Source of the DNA: Haloferax marinum
Lineage (GTDB): Archaea; Halobacteriota; Halobacteria; Halobacteriales; Haloferacaceae
Length of the DNA stretch: 64,000 nt
Direction of reading: 5' to 3'
Assembly (NCBI RefSeq): GCF_009674625.1
Contig: NZ_WKJQ01000001.1
Span: 2,108,001-2,172,000, forward strand
Part shown: piece by piece, positions 54,568-63,976 of the stretch
Layout: the number at the start of each line of letters is the position of its first letter
Numbering within the stretch: the stretch's first letter is position 1
Position numbers and translations under genes: made by a program
Notes under the pieces: model-generated
The model's database searches: none
What the model was told of the DNA's origin: nothing
What the model saw: the letters and a program-made list of their open reading frames with translations, nothing else

Positions 54568-54687
54568 ATCCTGTTAGTTTTGATTCAACATTTAAAACTA
54601 TGTACGTTCGGTTGGTTGAAAACCCACAGTATCGGATACCAGGGCTGAGACGGCGGTTCTTCCCCACTGTCGGTACTGTCTCCGCAG

Positions 54688-55593
54688 TTATTGGTCGCCG
54701 ACGTAGTCGAGATAGCCGAGGACGCCGCGAGTGTTCAGCCGTTCTTCGTCGTGGGCTTTTCGCACGCCCCACACGTCGACCATCTGCGTGTGTTCGACGA
54801 AGTGTTGGATGACCGCCTCGTCGTCGCCGAGTTCCTCACGCTTCTGACGGATGGCTTCGACCCACTCGACGAGGACGCGTTTGTACTCCTCTGCGAACTC
54901 CTCGGAGTAAGCGTGTGGCCCGAAGTGGCCGAAACAGAGCGTCTCGGGGTCGATGTCTTCGACGGTCCGCACGTCGTCGAGCGCCTTCTCCAGATGGAAC
55001 TGCGCGGGCGGCGAGGTCTGACGAAGCGTCTCGGTCTTCGGTTCCCAGATACCCATCGCGTCGCCGACGAAGAGAACGTCGTCGCCGTCGTCGTGGAACA
55101 TCACCTGGTGGGGCGCGTGTCCGGGTGCGTGATAGACGCTCAGCGTCCGGTCGCCGAGGTCGATTTCGTCGCCGCCGGTGAGCGGTTCGACTCGGTCTTC
55201 GTCGATCGGGAGCGGTTCGTCGTAGAACCGCCACTGGTCTTCGACGGCGGCTTTCGTCCCTTCGACGAGGCGTGTCGGGTCGACGAGGTGGGGCGCCCCG
55301 ATTTCGTGCGTCATCACGGTCGCGTCGGGGTAGCGCTCTGCGAGATAGCCTGCACCGCCGGCGTGGTCGAGGTGGACGTGCGTCGGCAGGATGTACTCGA
55401 TGTCGTCGACGCCGACCTCGTCGAGCAGTCCGAAGACGTGTTCACGGTCGGCGGCGATGCCCGTGTCGACGAGTGCGGGTCGTTCGGCGTCGATGAGGAA
55501 GACCGACCCGTACTGTTCGACTTCGTACATCCCCGTATCCACGTAATAGACGTCCGTGCTGTTCGGCACGGGTTCGACATCGCCAATTGCCAT
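54688..55593 (-). CDS. MBL-fold metallohydrolase
   Basis: 301 residues. The metal-binding motif is PTHVHLDHAGG (~70-80), with further ligands in APGHAPHQ, VGDAM and FGHFGPHAYS. The last is typical of the glyoxalase-II/flavorubredoxin-like hydrolases. The C-terminal ~60 residues are an extra helical domain (EEFAEEYKRVLVEWVEAIRQ). Substrate unknown. ATG 55593 starts MAIGDVEPVPNST; a much longer frame upstream is antisense to serS. Confidence 0.88.
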   Translation of the reverse strand: MAIGDVEPVPNSTDVYYVDTGMYEVEQYGSVFLIDAERPALVDTGIAADREHVFGLLDEVGVDDIEYILPTHVHLDHAGGAGYLAERYPDATVMTHEIGAPHLVDPTRLVEGTKAAVEDQWRFYDEPLPIDEDRVEPLTGGDEIDLGDRTLSVYHAPGHAPHQVMFHDDGDDVLFVGDAMGIWEPKTETLRQTSPPAQFHLEKALDDVRTVEDIDPETLCFGHFGPHAYSEEFAEEYKRVLVEWVEAIRQKREELGDDEAVIQHFVEHTQMVDVWGVRKAHDEERLNTRGVLGYLDYVGDQ

Positions 55594-55705
55594 AGTTGAC
55601 GGCCGTCGTCGGGGAGTAAAAGCATTCGGTCGGTGGTAACGCGTCTCTCGAATACTACCTGGCGATGCGATACGATTTTGCCACAGGCGACGGAACCACG
55701 GACTA

Positions 55706-57091
55706 ATGATCGACAGGCAACTGCTCCGCGACGAACCGGAGCGAGTCCGTGACGCACTCTCGGCCCGTGGCATGGAGGACGTAGACCTCGACCACATCCT
55801 CGACGTGTACGACGAGTGGCGCTCGCTGAAGGCCGAAGGCGACAACCTTCGACACGAACGAAACGAAGTCAGCCAGAAGATTGGCCAGTTGAAACAGGAC
55901 GGCAAAGACGACGAAGCGCAGGCCGCTATCGACCGCTCGGGCGAACTCAAAGAGGAACTGCAGGAGCTCGAAGCGCGGAGCGCCGACCTCGAATCGGAAC
56001 TCGACCAGGCGCTCCTCGAACTCCCGAACATCCCCGACGAGTCGGTCCCGATTGGAACCGACGAATCGGACAACGAGGAAGTGCGTCGCGTCGGATTCGA
56101 CGACCTGCGTGACCTCCCGGACGAGGTGACGCCGCACTACAAACTCGGCGACAACCTCGACATCATCGACGAGGCGCGCGCGGCGAAGACGACGGGGTCG
56201 GGCTTCTACTTCCTCAAGGGCGAGGGCGCGATGCTCGAACACGCGCTCATCCAGTTCATGCTCGACGTCCACCGCGAACAGGAGTACGTGGACCTGTTCC
56301 CACCGATTCCGGTCAAGACCACGTCGATGGAGGGAACCGGCCAACTGCCGAAGTTCGCCGAAGACGCCTACCGAATCGGCGGGTCGGAGACCGAGAACTA
56401 CGAGGAAGACGACCTGTGGCTCTGTCCCACCGCAGAGGTGCCGGTCACGAACATGTACCGCGACGAAATCCTCCTGAAAGACGACCTCCCGCTGAAGCAC
56501 CAGGCGTACACGCCGAACTTCCGCCAGGAGGCAGGCGAACACGGGACCGAGACCCGCGGCATCGTCCGCGTCCACCAGTTCAACAAGGTCGAACTCGTCA
56601 ACTTCGTCGAACCCGACGAGTCGTACGACCGACTCGAAGCCCTCGTCGACGAGGCGGCCGAAGTGCTCGACCGACTCGGACTGCCGTACCGCGTCCTCTC
56701 GCTCTGTACGGGTGACCTCACCTTCGCGTCGGCCAAGACGTACGACCTCGAAGTGTGGGCACCCGGCACTGAATCGGACGACGCGCCCGAAGGAATGGGT
56801 GGCCGATGGCTCGAAGTCTCGTCGGCGTCGAACTTCGAAGACTTCCAGGCCCGCCGTGCAGGACTGCGCTACCGCCCCGAGCGTCACGAATCGGCCGAGT
56901 ACCTCCACACACTCAACGCGTCGGGAACCGCCGTGGGCCGTGTGATGGTCGCGCTCCTCGAATACTACCAGAACGAAGACGGAACCGTGGACGTCCCGGA
57001 ACCCCTCCAGCCATACATGGGTGGCCGCGAGGTCATCGAAGGTCACGAACCAGTCGGTGAGGCGGCCGTCGGCGCTGGCAAGAAAGACTGA
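55706..57091 (+). CDS. serS: Seryl-tRNA synthetase
   Basis: 461 residues. The N-terminal coiled-coil arm (~1-110, with LRHERNEVSQKIGQLKQDGK) binds the long variable arm of tRNA-Ser. The class II core shows motif 2 TETRGIVRVHQFNKVEL and motif 3 in SGTAVGRVMVALLEYY. This is the common bacterial/eukaryal-type SerRS, not the rare methanogen form. ATG 55706 follows an AT-poor leader and gives the usual MIDRQLLRDEPERVRDAL. Confidence 0.97.
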   Translation: MIDRQLLRDEPERVRDALSARGMEDVDLDHILDVYDEWRSLKAEGDNLRHERNEVSQKIGQLKQDGKDDEAQAAIDRSGELKEELQELEARSADLESELDQALLELPNIPDESVPIGTDESDNEEVRRVGFDDLRDLPDEVTPHYKLGDNLDIIDEARAAKTTGSGFYFLKGEGAMLEHALIQFMLDVHREQEYVDLFPPIPVKTTSMEGTGQLPKFAEDAYRIGGSETENYEEDDLWLCPTAEVPVTNMYRDEILLKDDLPLKHQAYTPNFRQEAGEHGTETRGIVRVHQFNKVELVNFVEPDESYDRLEALVDEAAEVLDRLGLPYRVLSLCTGDLTFASAKTYDLEVWAPGTESDDAPEGMGGRWLEVSSASNFEDFQARRAGLRYRPERHESAEYLHTLNASGTAVGRVMVALLEYYQNEDGTVDVPEPLQPYMGGREVIEGHEPVGEAAVGAGKKD

Positions 57092-57133
57092 ACGCTCGGT
57101 CTCTCGTTTCTCACGCCCCCGCTGTTTCTCACG

Positions 57134-57232
57134 TTACGGTCGTCGAACGCGCCGAACTTCGCCCGCGACGATTCTCAACTGACGGAGCGTCCGCAGGAGG
57201 TCGGCCGACTGCTCCGCTCCCGACTCGGCCAT
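57134..57232 (-). CDS. 32-residue basic protein downstream of the NTF2-like gene
   Basis: ATG 57232 lies one base after the stop of the NTF2-like gene. The protein MAESGAEQSADLLRTLRQLR continues to a basic C terminus (RRVRRP). It forms a single amphipathic helix by eye. The tight spacing favours a real, coupled small gene, but nothing else supports function. Confidence 0.4.
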   Translation of the reverse strand: MAESGAEQSADLLRTLRQLRIVAGEVRRVRRP

Positions 57233-57233
57233 C

Positions 57234-57581
57234 TCAGTTCTCCGATTTGACGAACGTCTTCAGCTCCGAAATCTGCCCGTCACGGGTTCGAAAACGGTCC
57301 AGAAAGACGAAGAGTTCGTTCCCAGTGCTGTCTTCGAGGTGGCCGCGGACGACGATTTCGTCGTCGGACTTCGACTGGATGTAGCGGTCGATGACGTGTA
57401 TCGTGTCTTTCTGCGGCCGGTCGTCGCGCATGAACGAGACGAACGCCTCGCGCCCGTCGAGAGTCATATCTCCGCGTCTCTGGACGAAATCCGGGTCGAG
57501 GATGTCCCGAAGCGACTCGTATCCGTGTTCGTCTATCGCCGTGTAGTACTGCCGTGCGAGATACGTGGCGTCGGGATGCAC
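57234..57581 (-). CDS. NTF2-like (SnoaL) protein
   Basis: 115 residues, matching the SnoaL/NTF2-like cone fold (YYTAIDEHGYESLRDILDPD, then FVQRRGDMTLDGREAFVSF). Family members act as isomerases, hydrolases or ligand-binding proteins. No catalytic residues can be assigned. It is convergent with serS and coupled to a 32-residue gene. Confidence 0.85.
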   Translation of the reverse strand: MHPDATYLARQYYTAIDEHGYESLRDILDPDFVQRRGDMTLDGREAFVSFMRDDRPQKDTIHVIDRYIQSKSDDEIVVRGHLEDSTGNELFVFLDRFRTRDGQISELKTFVKSEN

Positions 57582-57700
57582 AGCGGTATATCGTCTTCTA
57601 GCTAGAAGAATCCGACGCCGAATTCGATTTCCGTGTCTCTTCGACCCGCGGGACTGCCTGCCTTCGGGACGCTTTTCTCTCGGACCCGCGTACGCCGGGT

Positions 57701-58198
57701 GTGGACCTGCACGTTCGATACGAGGGTGACGACGACCCGAAGAAGTGCACGGCGAAGAAACTCGAACGGTTCGACATGGCGGCCCTCCACGGGTCGGACC
57801 GGGCGACTCCCTACGGCGTCGTGCTCAACCCGCACGCGGAGACGGCACTCTCGCCTGCCGACAAAGACACCGGCGCGCTCGTCGCGCTCGACTGCTCGTG
57901 GGAGTCCGCCGAGGAGGCGATGTTCTCCCTCCCCGGCGAACACCGCGCGCTCCCGTACCTCGTCGCCGCCAACCCGGTCAACTTCGGGCGACCGATGCAA
58001 CTGACGACTGTCGAAGCCCTCGCGGCGGCGCTCGTCATCTTCGGCGAGAAACCGCAGGCCGAAGCGATTCTCTCGAAGTTCCGTTGGGGGCACACCTTCC
58101 TCGAACTCAACGAAGAACCGCTTCGGCGCTACTCGGAGTGTGAGAACTCGACCGAAGTCGTCGAGATTCAGCGTGAGTATCTCGAACGCGGGGAGTGA
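57701..58198 (+). CDS. tsr3: 16S rRNA aminocarboxypropyltransferase Tsr3
   Basis: 165 residues, GTG start at 57701. Conserved segments are [37 protein letters not shown] and [15 protein letters not shown], characteristic of Tsr3/DUF367. The enzyme transfers the aminocarboxypropyl group from SAM to a small-subunit rRNA base near the decoding centre. No ATG is available; the GTG is directly before the first beta strand. Confidence 0.93.
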   Translation: MDLHVRYEGDDDPKKCTAKKLERFDMAALHGSDRATPYGVVLNPHAETALSPADKDTGALVALDCSWESAEEAMFSLPGEHRALPYLVAANPVNFGRPMQLTTVEALAAALVIFGEKPQAEAILSKFRWGHTFLELNEEPLRRYSECENSTEVVEIQREYLERGE

Positions 58199-58398
58199 AG
58201 CAACCGCCTAGTCTACGCTGTTTTGCCCTGTCGAACCTCTCAGATACGACAGGGATGGCGTGTTGAATACAGCAGGTGAACCGAGCCGAGTTGTCTGAGT
58301 GCGAGTTACGAGCGGTTGGTCGAATATATCTACGAAGCTGAATTTAACCCTCAGAGACGTGTAGGAAATTCTATCGCTTTCTGAGACGTATGTCTGTC
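58199..58398. other. Intergenic region upstream of the DUF389 gene
   Basis: It holds an AT-rich promoter-like block (GTCGAATATATCTACGAAGC, 58318-58337). A TGTTGAATACAGC motif at 58261-58273 nearly matches 28108-28120. No coding frame is seen. Confidence 0.4.
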
Positions 58399-59694
58399 AT
58401 GCGAATTGTTCAGGTTTTGATACCGAACGGAACACAAAAAGCAGTACTCGCTGCCCTCGACGCCGAGGAAATCGACTACGCAGTCTGGGAAGAGACGGGG
58501 CGTGGCGACTTCGAGGCAGTGGTCTCGTTTCCCATCCCCGAGAGTGGTGTCGAACCCATACTCGAGAAACTCGAAACGGCCGGTATCCACGAGGACGCAT
58601 ACACTATCGTCATGGCGACCGAGACCGTCATCTCCCGACGACTCCCGAAACTGGAGAAGCGCTACAAGGGGTTACGTATCTCTCGTGAAGAACTCGTCGC
58701 CAGAGCGGAAGACCTCGCTCCGGCACGGTCGACGTACGTCGCCTTCCTCGTGTTGAGTACCATCATCGCCACCGCAGGCCTCCTCTTGGACTCGGCGGCG
58801 ACTATCATCGGTGCGATGGTCGTCGCGCCGTTGATGGGACCGGCGATTACAGCGAGCGTCGGAACCGTCCTCGGGAACAACCGACTCGCTACTCGTGGCG
58901 TGATATTTCAGGTGTTCGGACTGGCGCTGGCTATCGCCGTTGGGGCCGTCATGGGCTGGATTCTGAAGGACACGTTGTTGCTCCCACCAGAGCTCGACAT
59001 CCGGACGATTCCACAGGTCGCCGAACGCACGAGTCCGACGTTCCTCGCATTGGTCCTCGCGCTGGGGTCGGGCATCGCCGGTGCCATCAGTGTCATGCGC
59101 AACGCAGGGTCAGCGCTCGTCGGCGTCGCCATCGCCGTCGCGCTCGTACCGCCCGCCGCCACCGCGGGATTGGGCATCGCGTGGGGGTACGACTACGTCG
59201 CCATCGCTGCCGGCACGCTCGTGTTGGTCAACTTGCTCGCTATCAACCTCTCGGCGCTCATCATCTTCTATCTCGCTGGCTACCGCCCCGTCAACGACCC
59301 CGAGTTCGACCAGCGAACGATTCGTCGGAGCGTTCTCAAGCGCCTCGGCGTCATCGTCGTCGGCATCCTCCTCCTCTCGGTGGTTCTCGGAGGGGTTACC
59401 GTCCTCGAGTACGTGAGCAACGCGGTCGACCGCAACCTCCAGACTGAAGCAGAGGCGATGCTTGGTGAACCGGAGTACGAAGGACTGAACTACGAGGAGA
59501 CGTTGACCGAGTTCGACTACGTCCGGTATATCACCGATGGCGGTTACGAGATGGAGATTCTCGTCGGGGTCGAGGAGGGAACGACGGTTCCACCGGACCT
59601 CGCCCAACGTCTCGACGACCGTCTGACTACAGCGACCCAGTACGAGGAACTCACCGTCCGCGTCGCGTTCCTCGACGAACAGGTCTCCGAGTGA
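58399..59694 (+). CDS. DUF389 (TIGR00341) membrane protein
   Basis: 431 residues from ATG 58399 (an ATG three codons earlier is possible). A ~110-residue cytoplasmic N-terminal ACT-like domain (RIVQVLIPNGTQKAVLAALD) precedes about six transmembrane helices that contain IIGAMVVAPLMGPA and GIAGAISV, typical of DUF389. A second soluble domain (~325-431) ends the protein. The family is widespread and its function is not established. Confidence 0.9.
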   Translation: MRIVQVLIPNGTQKAVLAALDAEEIDYAVWEETGRGDFEAVVSFPIPESGVEPILEKLETAGIHEDAYTIVMATETVISRRLPKLEKRYKGLRISREELVARAEDLAPARSTYVAFLVLSTIIATAGLLLDSAATIIGAMVVAPLMGPAITASVGTVLGNNRLATRGVIFQVFGLALAIAVGAVMGWILKDTLLLPPELDIRTIPQVAERTSPTFLALVLALGSGIAGAISVMRNAGSALVGVAIAVALVPPAATAGLGIAWGYDYVAIAAGTLVLVNLLAINLSALIIFYLAGYRPVNDPEFDQRTIRRSVLKRLGVIVVGILLLSVVLGGVTVLEYVSNAVDRNLQTEAEAMLGEPEYEGLNYEETLTEFDYVRYITDGGYEMEILVGVEEGTTVPPDLAQRLDDRLTTATQYEELTVRVAFLDEQVSE

Positions 59695-59737
59695 GCCGAT
59701 TCGTTACGTGAGTTGTGGACGTCCAAAGTTACGTTCG

Positions 59738-60100
59738 TCACCCTTTCACCCACGCACCGACTGCGCCGGCGAGTGCGCTGTCGATGGCGAAGATGAGCGT
59801 CAGGACGACGCCGAGGACGAACACGCCGAGACCGCCGAAGAGCCCGCCCAGCGGTCCGCCAGCGAGTCCGACGACCCCACCGAGGAGCGCCGCAAAGAGG
59901 CTCACGACGATACCCGAAATCGACCCCGCGACGAGGCCGTTCCACGCACCGTTGCCGAGTGACCCGCCAGCGAGATAGCCGGTGGCGAACCCCCCGATGA
60001 GGCCGGCACCAATCTGCCCGACGATGGGGATAGCGAGTCCACCGGCACCGACGACGAGCATGACGACGAACCCGACGCCGACCGCTTTCCAGTCAGTCAT
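59738..60100 (-). CDS. DUF5518 family membrane protein
   Basis: 120 residues with about four transmembrane helices rich in Gly and Ala. The segment GAGLIGGFATGYLAGGSLGNGAWNG includes the glycine-rich pattern I associate with haloarchaeal DUF5518. ATG 60100 fits; upstream residues are polar and basic. Function unknown. Confidence 0.82.
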   Translation of the reverse strand: MTDWKAVGVGFVVMLVVGAGGLAIPIVGQIGAGLIGGFATGYLAGGSLGNGAWNGLVAGSISGIVVSLFAALLGGVVGLAGGPLGGLFGGLGVFVLGVVLTLIFAIDSALAGAVGAWVKG

Positions 60101-60245
60101 ACACCGAGATACTGCGGCATCGTGTAAGAACCTCGTGGCGAATGTGGGCCGAACCGTGTGGGTACGTTGCACGCCAAATTCACCTCACGAGACGCCGAAA
60201 CCCAAACGAACGCGCTTTTACGGCTTGACCGTGTAGCCGGGTGCA

Positions 60246-61223
60246 ATGATTTTCGAGTCTCTCCCGACCACGCCCCGGTCGGACGAACTCATCGACAAGG
60301 CCTTTTCGCGGGCCGCACGTTCGGGGCGAGCGAAGCAGAACAAGTTGGAGGCTCAGCAGTCGATGCTCCAGACGGCGTCGAACATCCTCTCGGACAACCT
60401 CGAGAACGTCGTCGTCGAGTGGCCCGACTTCGAGACGGTCGACCCCTTCTACTACGAACTCGCCGACGCGATCGTCGACGTCGACGAGGTTCGAAAGAGC
60501 CTCTCGGAGATTATGTGGGCCTCGCGGCAAGTCGACAACATCGCTCGTGAGTACCAGCCGAAACTCCGCAAGACCGACGCCGACCTCGCTCGCAAACACC
60601 GCAAGCAGGCGTTCGCCCGCATGGCCAGCGTCGTCGAAGAAGTCGAAGACGACCTGCTCCGTATCGGTGAGGCCCGCGACGCCCTGAAGGGACTGCCAGA
60701 CATCCGCCCCGACGAACCCGCTATCGTCGTCGCAGGCTACCCCAACGTCGGCAAATCGTCGTTCGTCAACGACGTCACCCGCGCGTCGAACGAGATTGCG
60801 CGCTACCCCTTCACCACGAAGGGCGTCCAAATCGGGCACTTCGACCGCGAGCGCATCCGCTACCAGATTATCGACACGCCGGGGCTCCTCGACCGACCCG
60901 AAGACGAGCGAAACGACATCGAGCGACAGGCCGTCAGCGCCCTCGAACACCTCGCAGACGCCGTCATCTTCGTCGCAGACGCCAGCGGCGAGTGTGGCTA
61001 CCCCATCGAATCGCAACTCGAACTCCGCGACGCGGTGAAAGCGCGATTCGAAGAGCGGAACATCCCGGTCCTCACCGTCTGCAACAAGAGTGACCGCTCG
61101 ACCGACATGGAGGCCGACCTCTACATGAGCGTCGAGACGGGCGAAAACGTCGATGCCGTCCTCGACGCCGCCGCGGACGCCATCGGGTTCTCACCCGACA
61201 TCCCGCCGTCGCGCAACGAGTAA
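60246..61223 (+). CDS. NOG1-type GTPase
   Basis: 325 residues. A ~150-residue helical N domain typical of NOG1 is followed by the G domain: G1 GYPNVGKSSFVN, switch region FTTKGVQIGHF, G3 DTPGLLDR, G4 CNKSD. NOG1 GTPases act in large ribosomal subunit assembly. The gene starts at ATG 60246, 5 bases after GTGTAGCCGG. A 6-bp hairpin lies at its stop codon. Confidence 0.93.
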   Translation: MIFESLPTTPRSDELIDKAFSRAARSGRAKQNKLEAQQSMLQTASNILSDNLENVVVEWPDFETVDPFYYELADAIVDVDEVRKSLSEIMWASRQVDNIAREYQPKLRKTDADLARKHRKQAFARMASVVEEVEDDLLRIGEARDALKGLPDIRPDEPAIVVAGYPNVGKSSFVNDVTRASNEIARYPFTTKGVQIGHFDRERIRYQIIDTPGLLDRPEDERNDIERQAVSALEHLADAVIFVADASGECGYPIESQLELRDAVKARFEERNIPVLTVCNKSDRSTDMEADLYMSVETGENVDAVLDAAADAIGFSPDIPPSRNE

Positions 61224-61237
61224 CCTCGTTTCGAGGT
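61223..61237 (+). terminator. Hairpin at the end of the NOG1-type gene
   Basis: ACCTCG and CGAGGT pair with a TTT loop and begin in the stop codon of the gene. No clear T-run follows, so it may be an mRNA-end stabiliser rather than a terminator. Confidence 0.3.
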
Positions 61238-61345
61238 CTCGTCGTCTCACGGCAATCTACGTCGATAGTTTCAGCAGTGAGAACTGGGTGCGGACCATTA
61301 TTATCTCCCTTCACACAGGTGGACGGTAACTAACTGAGAGACAGT

Positions 61346-63109
61346 ATGAACGAACTGATACGCGTCCTCCATCTCGACGACAAGCCAGCGTTCGCAGAAC
61401 TCACGGCGACGTTTCTCGAACGAGAAGAGAACTGCCTCACCGTCGAAACCGAACACTCTGCGAGTGACGGTCTCGACCGACTGCGCGAGGGAGACATCCA
61501 TTGTGTCGTCTCGGACTACGACATGCCCACTCAGGATGGTATCGAGTTTCTGAGAACCGTTAGACGAGAGTTTCCATCTCTGCCGTTCATTCTCTTTACA
61601 GGCAAAGGCTCTGAGGAAGTCGCGAGCGAGGCAATCACGGAGGGCGTGACAGACTATCTCCAGAAGGGAGCCGGCACAAGCCAGTACGAGATATTGGCTA
61701 ACCGTATCATCAACTCCGTCGAACAACGCCGAGCACGGGACGCCGTCGCTGAGACCGAACAACGACTCCAGTCTCTCACAGAGAACACGAACGACATCCT
61801 TTGGATGTTCACCGGCGATTGGAGCGAGCTGCTGTTCGTCAACTCTCCGTACGAAGAGATTTGGGGCGGGTCTATCGACGACCTTCGAGTGAATCCACTC
61901 TCGTTTATGCAGAACATCCACCCTGACGACAGGGAACTGGTGAGACAGTCTATGGAACAACTCTCCGCTGGAGAACCTGTCGAAGAAGAGTACCGGGTGA
62001 ACGCCGACGAAGACTTTGGACGCTGGGTCTGGATTCAAGCCGAACCAGTCTTCGACGACGATGGTGAGGTGTCTCAAGTTGTTGGCTTTGCTCGGGACGT
62101 CACCGACCGAACTGAGCACAAACACGAACTCCAACGCTACGAATCGATGGTCGAAGCCTCGGGCGACCCAATCTATACACTCGACAGTGAGGGTCGATTT
62201 ACCACTGTGAACACCGCATTCGTCGAGCTGACGGGCTACTCTGCCGAGTCGCTCATCGGCAACCATGCTTCGGAGGTCATGGACGACGCGCACGTCGCGA
62301 GGGGAGAACAACTCATCAAATCGTTGCTGTCGTCTTCGAAAGACAACGGGACGTTCGAACTGACACTCGTCACGGCTACAGGTGAGCGCATTGCGTGCGA
62401 AAACCACCTCGCATTGCTCCCGTTCGTGGGTGACTTCCGAGGCACTGTTGGTGTTCTTCGAGATATCTCAGAGCGCGTCACACAGGCACAACACCTCAGA
62501 GACGAGCGCGACCTCCTCGACGAGTTCGCGAGCGTGGTGAGCCACGATTTGCGGAGCCCATTGGCGGTGGCTTCGGGGAGGCTTGCCTTGGCCCAAGAGG
62601 AGTGCGACAGCGACCACCTCGACACTGTCGAGCGTGCCCACGACCGAATCGAAGGACTCGTTCGAGACCTCCTCACACTTGCTCAAGAGGGTGATGGAAT
62701 CGGCGAGACTGAGCCAGTCGAACTCGCTGAAACCGCGACCCGAAGTTGGGAAACTGTCGCGATGGGCGACGCTACGATAGCCATCGAAACAGAGCAAACG
62801 GTCGAAGCCGATGTGGGCCGACTCCAGCAACTGTTAGAGAACCTCTTCCGAAACGCGATTCAACACGGCAGTGACGATGTCACGGTTACGGTTGGCGACG
62901 TCGAGGGTGGTTTCTACGTGCAAGACGATGGCCCCGGCATTCCGAACGAACTAGGATGCCAGATTTTCGACGCCGGCTACACGACCTCACCTGACGGCTC
63001 TGGACTCGGTCTGAATATCGTTCGAGAAGTGGCCTGCGCACACGGGTGGGAGGTCAGACTTTCGCCGACTTCCGGTGACGGCGCTCGGTTCGAGATTACT
63101 GGCTGTTGA
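61346..63109 (+). CDS. Hybrid sensor histidine kinase (REC-PAS-PAS-HisKA-HATPase)
   Basis: 587 residues. An N-terminal receiver domain (~5-120) has the phospho-acceptor Asp in CVVSDYDMPTQDG and Lys in YLQKGAG. Two PAS domains follow (~140-255, ~265-385). The HisKA phospho-His is in SVVSHDLRSPL (~397). The HATPase has N-box NLFRNAIQHGS, G1 DDGPGIP and G2 GSGLGLNIV. There is no transmembrane segment, so it senses a cytoplasmic signal. No separate response regulator or output gene is adjacent, as is common in haloarchaea. A TTATTATC TATA-like element is ~50 bases upstream. Confidence 0.95.
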   Translation: MNELIRVLHLDDKPAFAELTATFLEREENCLTVETEHSASDGLDRLREGDIHCVVSDYDMPTQDGIEFLRTVRREFPSLPFILFTGKGSEEVASEAITEGVTDYLQKGAGTSQYEILANRIINSVEQRRARDAVAETEQRLQSLTENTNDILWMFTGDWSELLFVNSPYEEIWGGSIDDLRVNPLSFMQNIHPDDRELVRQSMEQLSAGEPVEEEYRVNADEDFGRWVWIQAEPVFDDDGEVSQVVGFARDVTDRTEHKHELQRYESMVEASGDPIYTLDSEGRFTTVNTAFVELTGYSAESLIGNHASEVMDDAHVARGEQLIKSLLSSSKDNGTFELTLVTATGERIACENHLALLPFVGDFRGTVGVLRDISERVTQAQHLRDERDLLDEFASVVSHDLRSPLAVASGRLALAQEECDSDHLDTVERAHDRIEGLVRDLLTLAQEGDGIGETEPVELAETATRSWETVAMGDATIAIETEQTVEADVGRLQQLLENLFRNAIQHGSDDVTVTVGDVEGGFYVQDDGPGIPNELGCQIFDAGYTTSPDGSGLGLNIVREVACAHGWEVRLSPTSGDGARFEITGC

Positions 63110-63133
63110 GTAATCGAGACGGGAGAGTTGAGA

Positions 63134-63871
63134 TTATTCAGCCGTGTAGACCATCTGGACCGTCGCCGAGACGGTCACCGGACCGGGCGTGAGTTCGGTC
63201 GGTGCACCGGCACTGGTTCGAGCGGCGTCTTCAGCGTACGCGACTGGGTAGGGGCCGGGTGAGTACCCACCGCCGACAGTGGCAGTGTGGACACCGGTAA
63301 TCCGCAGGTCGGAGGCGGCGGCGACGGTTTCGGCGTCGGCCTCCGCCGACTCGACGGCGTTGGTCAGGGCCTCACTGCGGAGTTCGGCGCGCTTCTCGTC
63401 GGTGAGCGTGAAGAACACGCCGCGAATCTCGTCAGCACCAGCGCCGACGGACAGGTCGATGACCTCACCGGCACGGTCGGGGGCGACTTCGACGCTGAGA
63501 CTGTGGATTGCGCGGTAGCCCACGAGTTCGCGCTTCTCACCACCGTAGTTGTACTCGGGGTAGATGTGGAACCCGGTACTCTGAATGGCGTCTTCGGAGA
63601 TGCCGGCGTCGGTGAGGGCGTCGCGGACTGCTGCAACGTCGTCGGCGACGACACCGCGGGCCTCGTCAGCGGAGTCTGCCGTGTGGGTCACTGCGACGTT
63701 GACGATGGCGAGGTCTGATTCGGCGGTGACCTCACCGGTGCCAGTCGTCGAGATGGTCGTCGCGTCTGTTCCAGTGTCGCTTCCGGACGTCGTCTGGAGG
63801 GGTGCAGAGAGACAGCCAGCGAGCAACACGAGACTCGCGATGAGTAGCGGTGCGATAAGTCGTCGTTTCAT
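63134..63871 (-). CDS. SIMPL-domain (DUF541) lipoprotein
   Basis: 245 residues from ATG 63871. The signal peptide MKRRLIAPLLIASLVLLAGC ends in a lipobox. The rest is a SIMPL domain (VTAESDLAIVNVAVTHTADS, GISEDAIQSTGFHIYPEY). SIMPL proteins are exported, oligomeric and of poorly known function. Convergent with the kinase gene (24-base gap). Confidence 0.9.
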   Translation of the reverse strand: MKRRLIAPLLIASLVLLAGCLSAPLQTTSGSDTGTDATTISTTGTGEVTAESDLAIVNVAVTHTADSADEARGVVADDVAAVRDALTDAGISEDAIQSTGFHIYPEYNYGGEKRELVGYRAIHSLSVEVAPDRAGEVIDLSVGAGADEIRGVFFTLTDEKRAELRSEALTNAVESAEADAETVAAASDLRITGVHTATVGGGYSPGPYPVAYAEDAARTSAGAPTELTPGPVTVSATVQMVYTAE

Positions 63872-63976
63872 ACCTCTAGGAGGGCAGATGAGATATTCAA
63901 TCCGCGCTAGAGACAAAGAGCGACTGTACCCTTCCAGTCGGGCGATTCGGGGGTAACCCGACAGACTCTGGAGGGG
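63872..63976. other. Short intergenic region
   Basis: About 105 bases of non-coding sequence; the half closer to the SIMPL gene (ATATTCAATCCGCG) is AT-richer and likely holds its promoter. Confidence 0.35.
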
